In this document: piece by piece, positions 25,621 through 35,215 of the stretch
Position numbering within the stretch: the first letter of the stretch is position 1
How the letters are laid out: the number at the start of each line of letters is the position of its first letter
From: Methanobrevibacter ruminantium
GTDB taxonomy: Archaea; Methanobacteriota; Methanobacteria; Methanobacteriales; Methanobacteriaceae
NCBI GenBank assembly: GCA_004553595.1
Contig: SFKZ01000019.1
Coordinates: 1 to 56,647 of the forward strand
Length of the DNA: 56,647 nucleotides
Direction: 5' to 3'
The notes under the pieces: model-generated
The model's database searches: none
What the model was told of the DNA's origin: nothing
Seen by the model: only the letters and a program-made list of their open reading frames with translations
Translations under genes and position numbers: made by a program

Positions 25621-26874
25621 ATGGATTATTTTTATATTGGAATTGATGATACAGACTCTCCAGATGGAATGTGCACAACATTTCTCGCATCCACTATCCT
25701 AAACGAATTCAGGGACAATGGTATAGAGATTATTGGCCATCCAAGATTGATTCGTCTAAACCCTTTTGCAAGATTCAAGACAAGGGGAAATGGAGGAGTG
25801 TCATTCAAATTGAGTATGGATCAAAACATTGCTTTGGCAAAGGAAATTGTCCTTAAGTATGTATCAGAGCTTTCAATGTTTGATTGTGACAATACTAATC
25901 CTGGAGTTGTATTCTACCAAGGTCAAATCACTGAAGAGATGATTGACTACGCATTTAAGGCAATCTATTCCATCATAACTATTGAAGAGGCAGAGGAATT
26001 TGCAAATCATATTGGCGCTGAAATCCATAAGTTCAAGAAAGGAAGAGGGATAATCGGTTCCATTGCAGCTATTTCATGTCCTCTTGAAGACTATACATAT
26101 GAACTATTGGCATATAGGCATCCATCAAGATATGGTACAAAAAGAAATATTGATTATGATTCTGTTGTTGAAATGGACAAGGAAACTTATCCGGAAACCT
26201 TTGAAAACATAGACGGCAAGTATTTGGCTATTGAACCTAAAACTCCATGCCCTGTTCTTTATGGTATCAGATCCAACAGTCCTGAAGTTCTAGAGACTGC
26301 AAGGGATATTGTAATACCAAATGAAGAGATTGTGGATTCATGCATTTTCAAGACAAATCAGCATACTGACATGCACATTCAAAATGCAAATTCAATTAGT
26401 GAGCTTAAACAGTATTCCTGCTATAAGATAAAAGGTTTTGTCAAGGACAAGCCACATATAATTGAAGGAGGACACATGTTCTTCACTTTATATGATGGAT
26501 CAGGAGAAATTGAATGTGGTGCATATGAACCAACCAAGAACTTTAGAAAAACTGTAGCAAAATTGAGAGCTGGAGATGAGATAGAGCTTTACGGTGGAAT
26601 AGGGGAACAGAACACTTTCAACATTGAAAAGTTCCAAGTCATAAATCTAAATGAATTCATCTATAGGAATCCTATTTGTGAATGTGGAAAAAGAATGACT
26701 TCTGCAGGAAAAGGAAAAGGATTCAAGTGCAAAAGCTGTGGCAAAAGAGTAGATTCAGATGAAAAAATAGCTGAAAAGGTTGAAAGATCCTTAATCAATG
26801 GCAAATTCTATGAAACTCCAGTCTCAGCTAGACGTCATTTGGCCAAGCCTTTGATTCGCATGAATTTGGAATAA
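25621..26874 (+). CDS. tiaS: tRNA(Ile2) 2-agmatinylcytidine synthetase TiaS
   Basis: The 417-residue length is normal. N-terminal GIDDTDSPDGMCTTFLAS is the TiaS kinase-like motif. An OB fold lies at about 275-345 (KGFVKDKPHIIEGGHMFFTL region) and a zinc ribbon at about 350-375 (CECGKRM and CKSCGKR). TiaS attaches agmatine to C34 of tRNA-Ile so that it reads AUA. ATG at 25621 follows AGTGATTTAT; the GTG at 25612 is part of that site. Confidence 0.93.
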   Translation: MDYFYIGIDDTDSPDGMCTTFLASTILNEFRDNGIEIIGHPRLIRLNPFARFKTRGNGGVSFKLSMDQNIALAKEIVLKYVSELSMFDCDNTNPGVVFYQGQITEEMIDYAFKAIYSIITIEEAEEFANHIGAEIHKFKKGRGIIGSIAAISCPLEDYTYELLAYRHPSRYGTKRNIDYDSVVEMDKETYPETFENIDGKYLAIEPKTPCPVLYGIRSNSPEVLETARDIVIPNEEIVDSCIFKTNQHTDMHIQNANSISELKQYSCYKIKGFVKDKPHIIEGGHMFFTLYDGSGEIECGAYEPTKNFRKTVAKLRAGDEIELYGGIGEQNTFNIEKFQVINLNEFIYRNPICECGKRMTSAGKGKGFKCKSCGKRVDSDEKIAEKVERSLINGKFYETPVSARRHLAKPLIRMNLE

Positions 26875-26962
26875 TCATTTTTTTTAAGTTTCTTTTTTTT
26901 TAAACAATTTTTTTATTTAAATATCATTTTCTTCATTTTTAAATACTTATTCTTAAGTTTCA

Positions 26963-27060
26963 TTTAATTTAGTTACATAATATTTGTCATTATTTAATCT
27001 AGTTGCATGATATTTATCAAGTAATTGTTTAACCTAGTTGCATGACATTTATCATTATTT
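26963..27060. repeat. Three imperfect direct repeats upstream of DUF3100 copy 1
   Basis: Units starting at 26963, 26993 and 27028 share TTTAAyyTAGTTrCATrAyATTTrTCA (20 fixed positions or more), spaced 30 and 35 bases. Possibly regulator sites. Confidence 0.55.
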
Positions 27061-27104
27061 GTCACTATTATTCATTATTTATCATTTTTGAGGATAAAAT
27101 AGAT

Positions 27105-27125
27105 TAGTTTATAAGTAATAAACTA
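27105..27125 (+). promoter_or_regulatory. Dyad in the promoter of DUF3100 copy 1
   Basis: TAGTTTAT-AAGTA-ATAAACTA has perfect 8-bp arms and contains a TATA-like core. The related site before copy 2 (28764-28784) lies at exactly the same distance, 69 bases, from the proposed start codon. Confidence 0.5.
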
Positions 27126-27194
27126 AAAACTTAAATTTAAGAATGTATTTTTATTTTTGAAAAAATTTTTCATATTACAATTAGGAGTGGTTTT

Positions 27195-28520
27195 ATTACT
27201 GATCAATCGTCACACCTATTTAGGGAAAAAACTGATAGGGCAATTAAGAAGAGACCTCCATGGAAGGAATATAATTTACATATTGTAGTGTTTATTTTAG
27301 TTATTATCTCAATGTTCATTGGAGTGAAAGAGATTAAGATAACCGATACTATCAGTATTTTGCTATTACCTTTAATCTATGCTTTGGTTATGGGATTATG
27401 TCTTTATTTGGCCAAACCTATCAAATTTGTTGGGTCTAAGCAATCTAAGGTAGCTGAAGGGGCTATGGTTTTATTCATTGGTGTTCTGATTGCTAAATTG
27501 GCTATTTCAAGTGGACAATCTATTAATATTATTTTTAAGGTAGGTCCTGCTTTGATTTTACAGCTTTTAGGTGATTTAGGTACTCTTATAGCGTTGCCTG
27601 TTGCTTTGCTTTTAGGTTTTAGAAGGGAAGTTATTGGTATGGCAAGTTCCATTTGCCGTGAACCTAACTTAGGTGTTATCATTGACAAATACGGTTTCAA
27701 ATCCCCCGAGACTCGTGGAGTTTTGGCTATTTTCGTAATTGGATCAATTATAGGTACTCCTTATATCAGTTTCCTCTCAAGCATATGTGTTTCCCTCATA
27801 CCATTCCATCCATATGCATTTGCAATGGCATCTGGTATAGGTAGTGCAAGTATGAATGCTGCAGCATTGGTTCCATTAGTGCATTCGTACCCAGCTATGG
27901 CCACTCAACTTGAGGCATTTGCAGGATGCAGTAATATTCTTTCATTCTGTTTAGGAATTTACATGTGTATTTTCATTTCATTGCCTATTGCAGAAAGATT
28001 GTATAAATGGCTTTCTCCAATTATAGGTAAAGACGATGAGATTACTATTGATGATGAATATGCCATTGAAGGGGTAAAGGATGATAAGTATGCTGCTTCA
28101 GAGGATTTAAGTTCAGGTAAGCTTAAAAGATGGGCTACATTCCTTGTTATATTTTCATTTATTGTGGCTATTGGAAATTTTGTAGGTTATAAAACCCCAA
28201 TAAGTGATGTATTCATTGGAATGCTCTTGATTTCACTCATTACAATTATAGGTATGGCTCTTGAGAGAGTTATTCCATGGAATATCCAATCAATTATTTA
28301 CATAAGTTTAATTGGTATTATAGTGGCTATTCCTGGTGTTCCAACTGCTGATTTTATAGTTCATTATGTTTCTCAAATTGAATTGACTACAATATGCACT
28401 GCATTTTTAGCATATGTAGGTATTGCAATCGGTAACGATTGGGAAGAGTTCAAGAAGGGAACTTACCTTGGCTCTGCAAGCATTGCAGATGTAGTTTTAT
28501 TATTAACAGGTATGATTTAA
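27195..28520 (+). CDS. DUF3100-type multi-spanning membrane protein, copy 1 (proposed ATT start)
   Basis: A protein of about 441 residues with some ten hydrophobic segments, matching the DUF3100 membrane family as I recall it (GFRREVIGM, EPNLGVIIDKYGFKSPETRGV, GIGSASMNAAAL). Likely a transporter; substrate unknown. The first ATG/GTG/TTG in frame is GTG 27288, inside the first membrane helix, but coding clearly begins earlier. The stretch back to ATT 27195 is conserved in the second copy as protein (FREKTDRAIKKRPPWKEYNL), with changes mainly at third positions. AGGAGTGG stands just before the ATT. Compared with copy 2 it lacks seven residues (21 bases) near the C-terminus. Confidence 0.75.
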   Translation: MTDQSSHLFREKTDRAIKKRPPWKEYNLHIVVFILVIISMFIGVKEIKITDTISILLLPLIYALVMGLCLYLAKPIKFVGSKQSKVAEGAMVLFIGVLIAKLAISSGQSINIIFKVGPALILQLLGDLGTLIALPVALLLGFRREVIGMASSICREPNLGVIIDKYGFKSPETRGVLAIFVIGSIIGTPYISFLSSICVSLIPFHPYAFAMASGIGSASMNAAALVPLVHSYPAMATQLEAFAGCSNILSFCLGIYMCIFISLPIAERLYKWLSPIIGKDDEITIDDEYAIEGVKDDKYAASEDLSSGKLKRWATFLVIFSFIVAIGNFVGYKTPISDVFIGMLLISLITIIGMALERVIPWNIQSIIYISLIGIIVAIPGVPTADFIVHYVSQIELTTICTAFLAYVGIAIGNDWEEFKKGTYLGSASIADVVLLLTGMI

Positions 28521-28550
28521 GAAGTTCATCTTAAAATCATCTATTTGTTT

Positions 28551-28680
28551 TCTTTTTTAATTTTAATTAATTATTTTTTAATTTTTCTCATTGATTATCT
28601 TCTTTTTTAATTTTAATTAATTATTTTTTAATTTTTCTCATTGATTATCTTCTTTTTTAATTTTAATTAATTATTTTTTA
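28551..28680. repeat. 50-bp tandem repeat, 2.6 copies
   Basis: Identical 50-base units begin at 28551 and 28601; a third begins at 28651 and stops matching after 28680. It separates the two DUF3100 copies. Confidence 0.9.
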
Positions 28681-28763
28681 TAATAATTAATCGTTATTTT
28701 TTAAAATTTTAATAATCAGTCTATTTTTTACCAGGTTTTATAATTTTTAAGGATTAGATAAAT

Positions 28764-28784
28764 TAGTTTATAAATAATAAATTA
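28764..28784 (+). promoter_or_regulatory. Dyad in the promoter of DUF3100 copy 2
   Basis: TAGTTTAT-AAATA-ATAAATTA, one mismatch between arms, is the counterpart of 27105-27125. Confidence 0.45.
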
Positions 28785-28853
28785 AAGATTAATATTTGTA
28801 AAATTTAGTTTACTATGTGAAGTTTTTAATGTATTGTATCAAGGTGTGATTTT

Positions 28854-30202
28854 ATCACTGATAGTCAACAACATCCATTTAGGGAAAAAACTGATAGGGC
28901 AATTAAGAAGAGGCCTCCATGGAAGGAGTATAACTTACACATTGTTGTATTTCTATTGGTTATTATTTCAATGTTCATTGGAGTTAAGGAGATTAAAATT
29001 ACAGATGCCATAAGTGTCTTATTATTGCCATTGATCTATGCACTTGTTTTAGGGTTGGCTCTTTATCTCGCGAAGCCTATCAAGTTTGTTGGGCCTAAGC
29101 AATCTAAGGTGACTGAAGGTGCAATGGTTTTATTCATTGGTGTCCTAATCACCAAATTGGCTATTTCAAGTGGTCAGGCAATATCCGGTATTTTCCAAGT
29201 GGCTCCTGCTTTGATTTTTCAGCAAATAGGTAATTTAGGAACCCTATTGGCATTGCCTATTGCTCTATTTTTAGGTTTTAGAAGGGAAGTTATCGGTATG
29301 ACCAGTTCCATTTGTCACGAACCTAACTTAGGGGTCATTATCGATAAGTATGGTTTCAAATCCCCCGAGACTCGTGGAGTTTTGGCTGTTTTTGTTATTA
29401 GATCCATTTTAGGCACCCTTTCATCAGCTTTTTATCAAGCATCAGCGCTTCAGTGATACCTATGCATCCATATGCTTACGCTATGGCATCAGGTGTAGGA
29501 AGTGCAAGTATGAATGCTGCAGCTCTTGCTCTATTGATGCATATGTTCCCATCAATGGATACTCAACTAGAGGCTTTTGCAGGATGCAGAAATCTTCTTT
29601 CATTCTGTTTCGGTATTTATATGTGCATATTCGTATCATTGCCTATTGCAGAAAGGATGTATGATTGGCTATCCCCTCATATATTAGGGCATAATGAGGA
29701 AATAAGCATTGATGATGATTATGCCATTGAAGAGGTAAAGCATGATAAGTATGCAACTACAGATGACTTGACTGTAGGTAAGCTTGAAAGATGGGCCACA
29801 TTCCTTGTTATATTTTCATTCATTGTGGCGGTAGGAAATTTCATAGGATTCCATACTTCAATCATTGATGCATTCATTGGAATGCTTTTGATTTCACTTA
29901 TTACAATTATAGGCATGGCTCTTGAAAGGATTATTCCATGGAACATTCAAGCAATCATTTACATCAGCCTAATCGGTATTTTTGTAGCTATTCCCGGTGT
30001 TCCAACAGCTGACTTCCTGGTTCATTATGTTTCTCAAATTGAATTGACTACAATATGCACTGCATTTTTAGCATATGTAGGTATTGCAATCGGTAACGAT
30101 TGGGAAGAGTTCAAGAAGATTACATTAATAGTTATTTCAGGAACTTACCTTTGTTCTGCAGCTATTGCTCATATCACTTTAGTTGCTACAGGAATGGTAT
30201 AG
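28854..30202 (+). pseudogene. DUF3100-type membrane protein, copy 2, frameshifted (proposed ATC start)
   Basis: A second copy about 80% like the first. The frame is open from an in-frame stop at 28827 and has no ATG/GTG/TTG before 28956; ATC at 28854 stands where copy 1 has ATT, behind AAGGTGTGAT. One base is missing from the C run at 29416-29418: adding one C restores GTPFISFLSSI, matching GTPYISFLSSI of copy 1. Without it the frame stops at 29456, and the second half stays open from about 29453 to 30202. It could be a recent pseudogene, a sequencing error in a homopolymer, or two separate fragments. It carries a 7-residue segment (ITLIVIS) that copy 1 lacks. Confidence 0.75.
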
Positions 30203-30358
30203 TTACTTATTATTTTTTATTATTATTTTTTCATTTTTTAAAATTCTTAACATTTCACTATTTTTCAAATCTTTAAATCTTTAAATTTTTAATAATTTTC
30301 ATTTTATTTTCTTTAAAATTGTATCAATTTATTATATAGTAATTATAAAGATAAGATT

Positions 30359-31804
30359 ATGATTATCAATCAATTGTCCCAATATTTGATTCATTTGAAA
30401 TATGAGGATATTCCTAAAGAAGCTATTGAAAAGGCTAAATCATGTTTCATTGACTATTTGGCAGTTTATCTAAGAGGTTTGGAAAGTGAAAATGCCCAGA
30501 TAGCCATAAAAACCATTTATGAATTGTATGGAAATGATTTTAATTCATTAAATAAGGGATTTGTATATGGAATCGCATCTCATAGCTTGGATTTGGATGA
30601 TGGCCATAGGTGGGCACAATTGCATCCTGGATCTGTTGTCTTTTCTACAGCTTTGGCAATGATATCAGACAAGAATTTGGATTTGGATATCACATCTAAA
30701 GAGTTTCTTGAAGCAGTCATTGGAGGATATGAAATAGCTATTTCTCTTGGAATGCTCGTTAATCAGGACCATAGAAATCAGGGATTTCATAGCACCGGAA
30801 CAATAGGAACATTTGCAGCTGGAGCAGTTGCATCAAAGCTTTTAATCTTGAATAAGGAGAAAACAGAACATTGTTTAGGCTTATGTGCAACCCAATCATC
30901 CGGACTTCTTGAAGCAGATCACGCTGGTACAATGGGAAAATCATTGCATGTTGGAAATGCAGTTTACAATGGAATCTTGTCAGCATATCTTGCTAAAAAT
31001 GGATTCACTGGCGGAGAATCATTGATTGATGGGAATGAAGGATTCATAAAAGCCATGGCTTCAGATTTATATGATAGGCATTGTGATGATGATTGCAATT
31101 TGGATGATTCAAAATTATCAGAATTTATTGATATGAACTTAAAAAAATTCCATATAAACAATGTCTATTTGAAGAAATATCCATTTTGCAGGCATATTCA
31201 TTCCGCTATTGATTCTACTTTAACTTTAAAGGGGGAATTGGATGAATTGGATGAATTGGGTGAACTAAATGATTTGAAGAATTCGAAAATTGATTATTCA
31301 GACATCTCTTCTATTGATATCGAAACCTACAGGATTTCTAGTGAACATGACAATTATGATCCTAAAAATGCACAGGACTTAAAGCAATCATTACCTTATG
31401 CTGTAGCCATTGCATTGGTTTTAGACGATTTGGGCTTGGATTCAATTGATGAATTGATTGATAAAGGTCTTTTTGATGAAAAATCCTCTGATAAGGACAT
31501 CTTGAAGGTAAGGGAAATTGTAAGCAAGATTCATATCAATAATAATGAAGAATTGGATCAAATGGTTCCTGAAAAAAGACCATCTGAAGTTGGAATTAGG
31601 TTTAATGCTAATACATATGAAAACTTAGAGGAAACCACTTATTATCCGTTGGGAGAAGCGGAAAATCCTTTAACTGAGGAAGATATTTTAGAGAAATTCA
31701 AACTTTTAAATCCTAAGTTTAATATGAATAAGTTACAAATAATTAAACATATGGAAGAGTATTCTATTCATGAAGTTTTTGAAGAATTGGATTTATTAGA
31801 TTAA
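30359..31804 (+). CDS. MmgE/PrpD family protein
   Basis: The 481-residue protein has normal MmgE/PrpD length. Family features: FIDYLAVYLRGL, SHSLDLDDGHRWAQLHPGS, GGYEIAISLG, GFHSTGTIGTFAAGAVASKLL and KKYPFCRHIHSAID. The family includes 2-methylcitrate dehydratase, cis-aconitate decarboxylase and iminodisuccinate epimerase, so the reaction cannot be named. An acidic insertion (ELDELDELGELNDL) breaks the C-terminal domain. ATG 30359 has no good ribosome binding site; a TATA-like ATTATATAG about 28 bases upstream suggests a leaderless start. First gene of the organic-acid-like cluster. Confidence 0.85.
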   Translation: MIINQLSQYLIHLKYEDIPKEAIEKAKSCFIDYLAVYLRGLESENAQIAIKTIYELYGNDFNSLNKGFVYGIASHSLDLDDGHRWAQLHPGSVVFSTALAMISDKNLDLDITSKEFLEAVIGGYEIAISLGMLVNQDHRNQGFHSTGTIGTFAAGAVASKLLILNKEKTEHCLGLCATQSSGLLEADHAGTMGKSLHVGNAVYNGILSAYLAKNGFTGGESLIDGNEGFIKAMASDLYDRHCDDDCNLDDSKLSEFIDMNLKKFHINNVYLKKYPFCRHIHSAIDSTLTLKGELDELDELGELNDLKNSKIDYSDISSIDIETYRISSEHDNYDPKNAQDLKQSLPYAVAIALVLDDLGLDSIDELIDKGLFDEKSSDKDILKVREIVSKIHINNNEELDQMVPEKRPSEVGIRFNANTYENLEETTYYPLGEAENPLTEEDILEKFKLLNPKFNMNKLQIIKHMEEYSIHEVFEELDLLD

Positions 31805-31878
31805 AGTTAAAATTTATTGATTGAATAAATTATTGAAGTGAATTAAATTTTATCAATTATTTATTAAAAGTGATTTTT

Positions 31879-32757
31879 ATGATGGATGAAACTAAAAAAT
31901 CATTGGAAAAGTTAGGAATCAATGAAATACACGATGATTACATATCCCAAAAGAGATTTGAAGATGGGGGACAATATAGATTTGAAGTTCCTGGAATACA
32001 AGGTCCTTCTGCGCTCGAATCTCTTTTAGAGGCTTCCAACGATTATGACTTAACAATTCACAGAGCCACCCAAACCAAAGGGATCATGTTCCTATTGGAT
32101 GAGGAGATAAGCGAAATGGTTGATTTGGCTCAAGATGCAAATATGCAATTGTTTTTAGCAGTTGGTCCAAGAGCCCCATATGATACAAGTGCAACTGTTC
32201 AAACTGAAGAGGGAAAACGTATAGGATATAGATTAAGAGGTTACAATAACCTTGTTTATGCTATTGAAGACGTTAAAAGGGCAGTTGATTTGGGAGTTAG
32301 GGGCATATTGTTATATGATGAAGGTTTGCTTTTTGCTCTTTCTAAAATGAGAGATGCTGGTGAGCTTCCTAAAGACTTGCTGTTTAAATTGTCTGCTCAT
32401 GCAGGCTGTTCCAATCCCGCTTCAGCAAAGCTCTTCGAATCAATCGGATTGAACTCACTTAATCCTGTAAGAGACCTTCAGATTCCAATGTTGGCATCAC
32501 TTAGAGATGCAATAGATATTCCAATTGACATCCATACTGAAAATCCTAAGTCCACGGGAGGATTCATTCGTCATTATGAAGTTCCTGAAATGATTAAGGT
32601 GACAAGTCCAGTCTATTTAAAGACAGGAGGGTCTGTTGCAAAACATCACAGTTGGGACACAACTGAAAAAGAAGCTCGTCAAAGAGCTAAGCAAGTGGCT
32701 TTAATCAGAGATTTGATTGAAAGGCATTATCCAGATGCTATAATGAGCAAATTATAA
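31879..32757 (+). CDS. U32-peptidase-like TIM-barrel protein
   Basis: A 292-residue protein. A TIM barrel is suggested by repeated beta-alpha units: MQLFLAVGPRAPYD, GVRGILLYDEGLLFAL, LLFKLSAHAGCSNPASAKLF and IPIDIHTENPKSTGGFIRHYEVPEM. It looks like the proteins annotated as U32 peptidases in related methanogens, but I see no proven catalytic site, and the clustering with dehydratases and a CoA-lyase-like protein argues for a metabolic enzyme rather than a protease. ATG 31879 follows GTGAT. 74 bases after MmgE/PrpD. Confidence 0.5.
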   Translation: MMDETKKSLEKLGINEIHDDYISQKRFEDGGQYRFEVPGIQGPSALESLLEASNDYDLTIHRATQTKGIMFLLDEEISEMVDLAQDANMQLFLAVGPRAPYDTSATVQTEEGKRIGYRLRGYNNLVYAIEDVKRAVDLGVRGILLYDEGLLFALSKMRDAGELPKDLLFKLSAHAGCSNPASAKLFESIGLNSLNPVRDLQIPMLASLRDAIDIPIDIHTENPKSTGGFIRHYEVPEMIKVTSPVYLKTGGSVAKHHSWDTTEKEARQRAKQVALIRDLIERHYPDAIMSKL

Positions 32758-32829
32758 AAATATGGTATGAAAATAGGATATAAAATAGTATTTAAATCCT
32801 TTTTTTAAATTAAGATTATTGTTGATACT

Positions 32830-33714
32830 ATGGATTTGATTGAAAAGGTTCAAAATGCAGTTGTAAATGCAGGCAGTTCATATAGTGAAGACAGGCTATC
32901 TGCTTACGAAAATGCTCTAAAGTTGGAAAAGGGGCTGAATAATGAAAATGCAGTTTGGGCTTTGGAACAGATGATTGAAAACTTTAAGGTCGCTAGTGAA
33001 AAGAAGCTTCCATTATGTGATGATACAGGAATTCCACATGTTTTGATTGAAATAGGGCATGAAAGGGAAATCCCTAAAGGATTTTTCAATGAAATCAATA
33101 TTGGTATTGCTCAAGGACTTGATAAGCTTCCTGGAAGGCCAATGGCAGTAAAAGGAAATGATACAGAACGTATTGAGCAATCACAAGGTTTATACAATGA
33201 ATCCCATATGATGAAGCCCGCATCCTTTTTAATAGAAGAGAAGGATGAATCCACTTATGGAAGGAGGATTGGTGTGGATGATGATAAGATAAGAATCACA
33301 ATTCTATTGGAAGGAGGAGGTCCTGAAATAAGGGCAAAAACATATAGGATTTTCCATAAAAGAGATTCTAATATCGTATTTGGCGAGGCTTTGGATTGGC
33401 TAAAGGAATCATTGGCTATGTTAGGTTGCACCCCATCAATTCCTGCTATTGGAGTTGGAAGAACCCATTTTGAGGCAAATGCATTGATGCTTAGAGCAAT
33501 GGCTCATGGTGATTTAAGCAATCAAACGGATATTGAAAAATACATTGCAGAAGAGTTGAATAATACAAATATAGGTCCTTTAGGACTTGGTGGAAAAACA
33601 ACTGCACTTGGCTCATTTGTAAATATCGGATCTCAAAGGGCAAGTGGAGTGAGAATTGTAGCAGCAAGGCCTGCATGTTTAGTTGAGCCAAGAGTTTCAA
33701 GCTTTGAATTCTAG
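32830..33714 (+). CDS. Class I fumarase / tartrate dehydratase alpha-subunit-like protein
   Basis: The 294-residue protein matches the [4Fe-4S] alpha subunit of two-subunit class I hydro-lyases. Three cysteines suitable for the cluster are at LPLCDDTG, AMLGCTPS and ARPACLVE; GLGGKTTALG is also typical. No beta subunit is next to it, so it either pairs with one encoded elsewhere or acts differently. Flanked on both sides by genes of the same cluster, 72 and 81 bases away. Confidence 0.75.
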   Translation: MDLIEKVQNAVVNAGSSYSEDRLSAYENALKLEKGLNNENAVWALEQMIENFKVASEKKLPLCDDTGIPHVLIEIGHEREIPKGFFNEINIGIAQGLDKLPGRPMAVKGNDTERIEQSQGLYNESHMMKPASFLIEEKDESTYGRRIGVDDDKIRITILLEGGGPEIRAKTYRIFHKRDSNIVFGEALDWLKESLAMLGCTPSIPAIGVGRTHFEANALMLRAMAHGDLSNQTDIEKYIAEELNNTNIGPLGLGGKTTALGSFVNIGSQRASGVRIVAARPACLVEPRVSSFEF

Positions 33715-33795
33715 TTATTCAAGTTAACTAAAATAGAATTATATATTAGAAAAAATGATATTATATTAAGATTATTTGATTATTAGGAGAATATT

Positions 33796-34635
33796 ATGAA
33801 CGATAATCCAAAACCTACTAAAAATGGTTTTAAATTTCCTGAACACAGTATTAAAACTAAGATTACTGATGTAAGGCCTAATGAATTGGTTACTAGAGGT
33901 TATAATCAGGAAGATTTGATTACAAATCTTAGTTTTGCTGAAATGGTATTTTTAATTCTTATGGAAAGGTTACCTGATGAGAGGGAATCCAAGATCTTCA
34001 ATCATATATTGGTTTCATTCTGTGATCATGGAGTCACTCCTCCAAGCACACAGTCTGCAAGATTGATAGCGTCCTCTGGTGCAAATATCAACAATGCTGT
34101 TGCAGGAGGTTTATTGTCTTTCGGTAAAAATCATGCAGGGGCCATTGAAAAGGCAATGGGATTGTTCCAGAAATCCATAAGTTCATTGAATTTAGATGAA
34201 ACTGATGATGAGGATAAAAATAAGAAAATAGCAAGAAAAGCCATTGAAATTGTAGAAGAATATGAGTCAAGGTCTGAAAGAATCCCGGGTTATGGTCATA
34301 GGTATCATAATAAGGACCCTCGTGCAGTTAGGCTATTGGATTTGGCAATATTGGAATCATCTATTGGTCCACATACTAAATTGGCACTTGTTATCGAAAG
34401 TATTTTGTCTGAAAGAAAAGGAATTTGCTTAAACGTTGATGGTGCAAATGCGGGTTTGCTTTCTGATTTGGGCTTTGACAGCTCTTTAGGTTTAGGCATT
34501 TTTATGATTGGAAGGCTTCCAGGACTTGTAGCTCATGCACATGAGGAAATGGAAGAGGAAGAGAAATTCAGACGTTTCTGTGATTTGGAAAATATTGTTT
34601 ATGAAGGTTTTAAAAATAAGAATATTGATGATTAA
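33796..34635 (+). CDS. Citryl-CoA-lyase / citrate-synthase-like protein (short form)
   Basis: The 279-residue protein is much shorter than citrate synthase (about 370-430) but close to citryl-CoA lyase and to the C-terminal module of ATP-citrate lyase. The citrate-synthase triad can be placed: His in FGKNHAGA, His in PGYGHRYHNKDPRA and Asp in CLNVDGANAG. It should make or break a C-C bond between an acyl-CoA and an oxo acid. TAGGAGAAT precedes ATG 33796. Next gene starts 29 bases after its stop. Confidence 0.75.
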   Translation: MNDNPKPTKNGFKFPEHSIKTKITDVRPNELVTRGYNQEDLITNLSFAEMVFLILMERLPDERESKIFNHILVSFCDHGVTPPSTQSARLIASSGANINNAVAGGLLSFGKNHAGAIEKAMGLFQKSISSLNLDETDDEDKNKKIARKAIEIVEEYESRSERIPGYGHRYHNKDPRAVRLLDLAILESSIGPHTKLALVIESILSERKGICLNVDGANAGLLSDLGFDSSLGLGIFMIGRLPGLVAHAHEEMEEEEKFRRFCDLENIVYEGFKNKNIDD

Positions 34636-34664
34636 TCTTTTTATTATATGATGGAGAAATAAAA

Positions 34665-35171
34665 ATGGAATTTTTTGATGTAATTGAACAAAGATACAGT
34701 ATGCGAGGCTTTGAAGATAAGGAAGTGGAGCCGGAAAAATTAGATATGATATTTAAAGCTGCTCAACTTGCTCCAACTGGAGTAAACTTCCAGCCTTTTA
34801 AGGTAATTGTAATTGACACTAAAAAGTATAAAGAAGAATTGAAAGGAATTTACAGTCCTGATTGGTTTACACAAGCACCACTTGTCCTTTGTGTAGTTGC
34901 CTCTAAGGAAAAGGCTTGGACTAGAAAGTATGATGATAAGAACATTGCAGATATTGATGCAACCATTGTAATGACTCATATGATCCTTGCAGCTGAAGAT
35001 GTAGGTTTAAACACTTGTTTCATTGCAGCATTCAAGCCGGATAAGGCAAGAGAATTCCTTGATTTGGATGATGAATGGGAACCTGTACTATTCACTCCTT
35101 TAGGTTATGGAAATGCAGAGCCAAGAGACACTCCTAGAAAAGCTATTGATGAGTTAGTCATTTACAAATAA
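34665..35171 (+). CDS. Nitroreductase family FMN-binding protein
   Basis: A 168-residue short nitroreductase. N-terminal IEQRYSMRGFEDKEV and AAQLAPTGVNFQPFKVIV are the FMN-binding signatures; PLGYGNAEPRDTPRK closes the fold. It reduces an unknown electron acceptor with NAD(P)H or a reduced carrier. Short spacing suggests co-transcription with the citryl-CoA-lyase-like gene. ATG 34665 has GATGGAG upstream. Confidence 0.85.
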   Translation: MEFFDVIEQRYSMRGFEDKEVEPEKLDMIFKAAQLAPTGVNFQPFKVIVIDTKKYKEELKGIYSPDWFTQAPLVLCVVASKEKAWTRKYDDKNIADIDATIVMTHMILAAEDVGLNTCFIAAFKPDKAREFLDLDDEWEPVLFTPLGYGNAEPRDTPRKAIDELVIYK

Positions 35172-35215
35172 TAATTATTGACATATCTGATGATAAAAAA
35201 ATTTAAGTTGATACT

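Larger units (their letters stand above)
26875..27194. other. Non-coding gap before the first DUF3100 gene
   Basis: About 320 bases with three imperfect direct repeats (26963-27060), the dyad at 27105-27125 and the leader of the DUF3100 gene. No gene seen. Confidence 0.5.

Noticed and set aside
28854..30202. Programmed frameshift in the second DUF3100 copy
   Set aside because: The break is in CACCCTTTC, not a recognised slippery heptamer with downstream structure, and copy 1 needs no shift.
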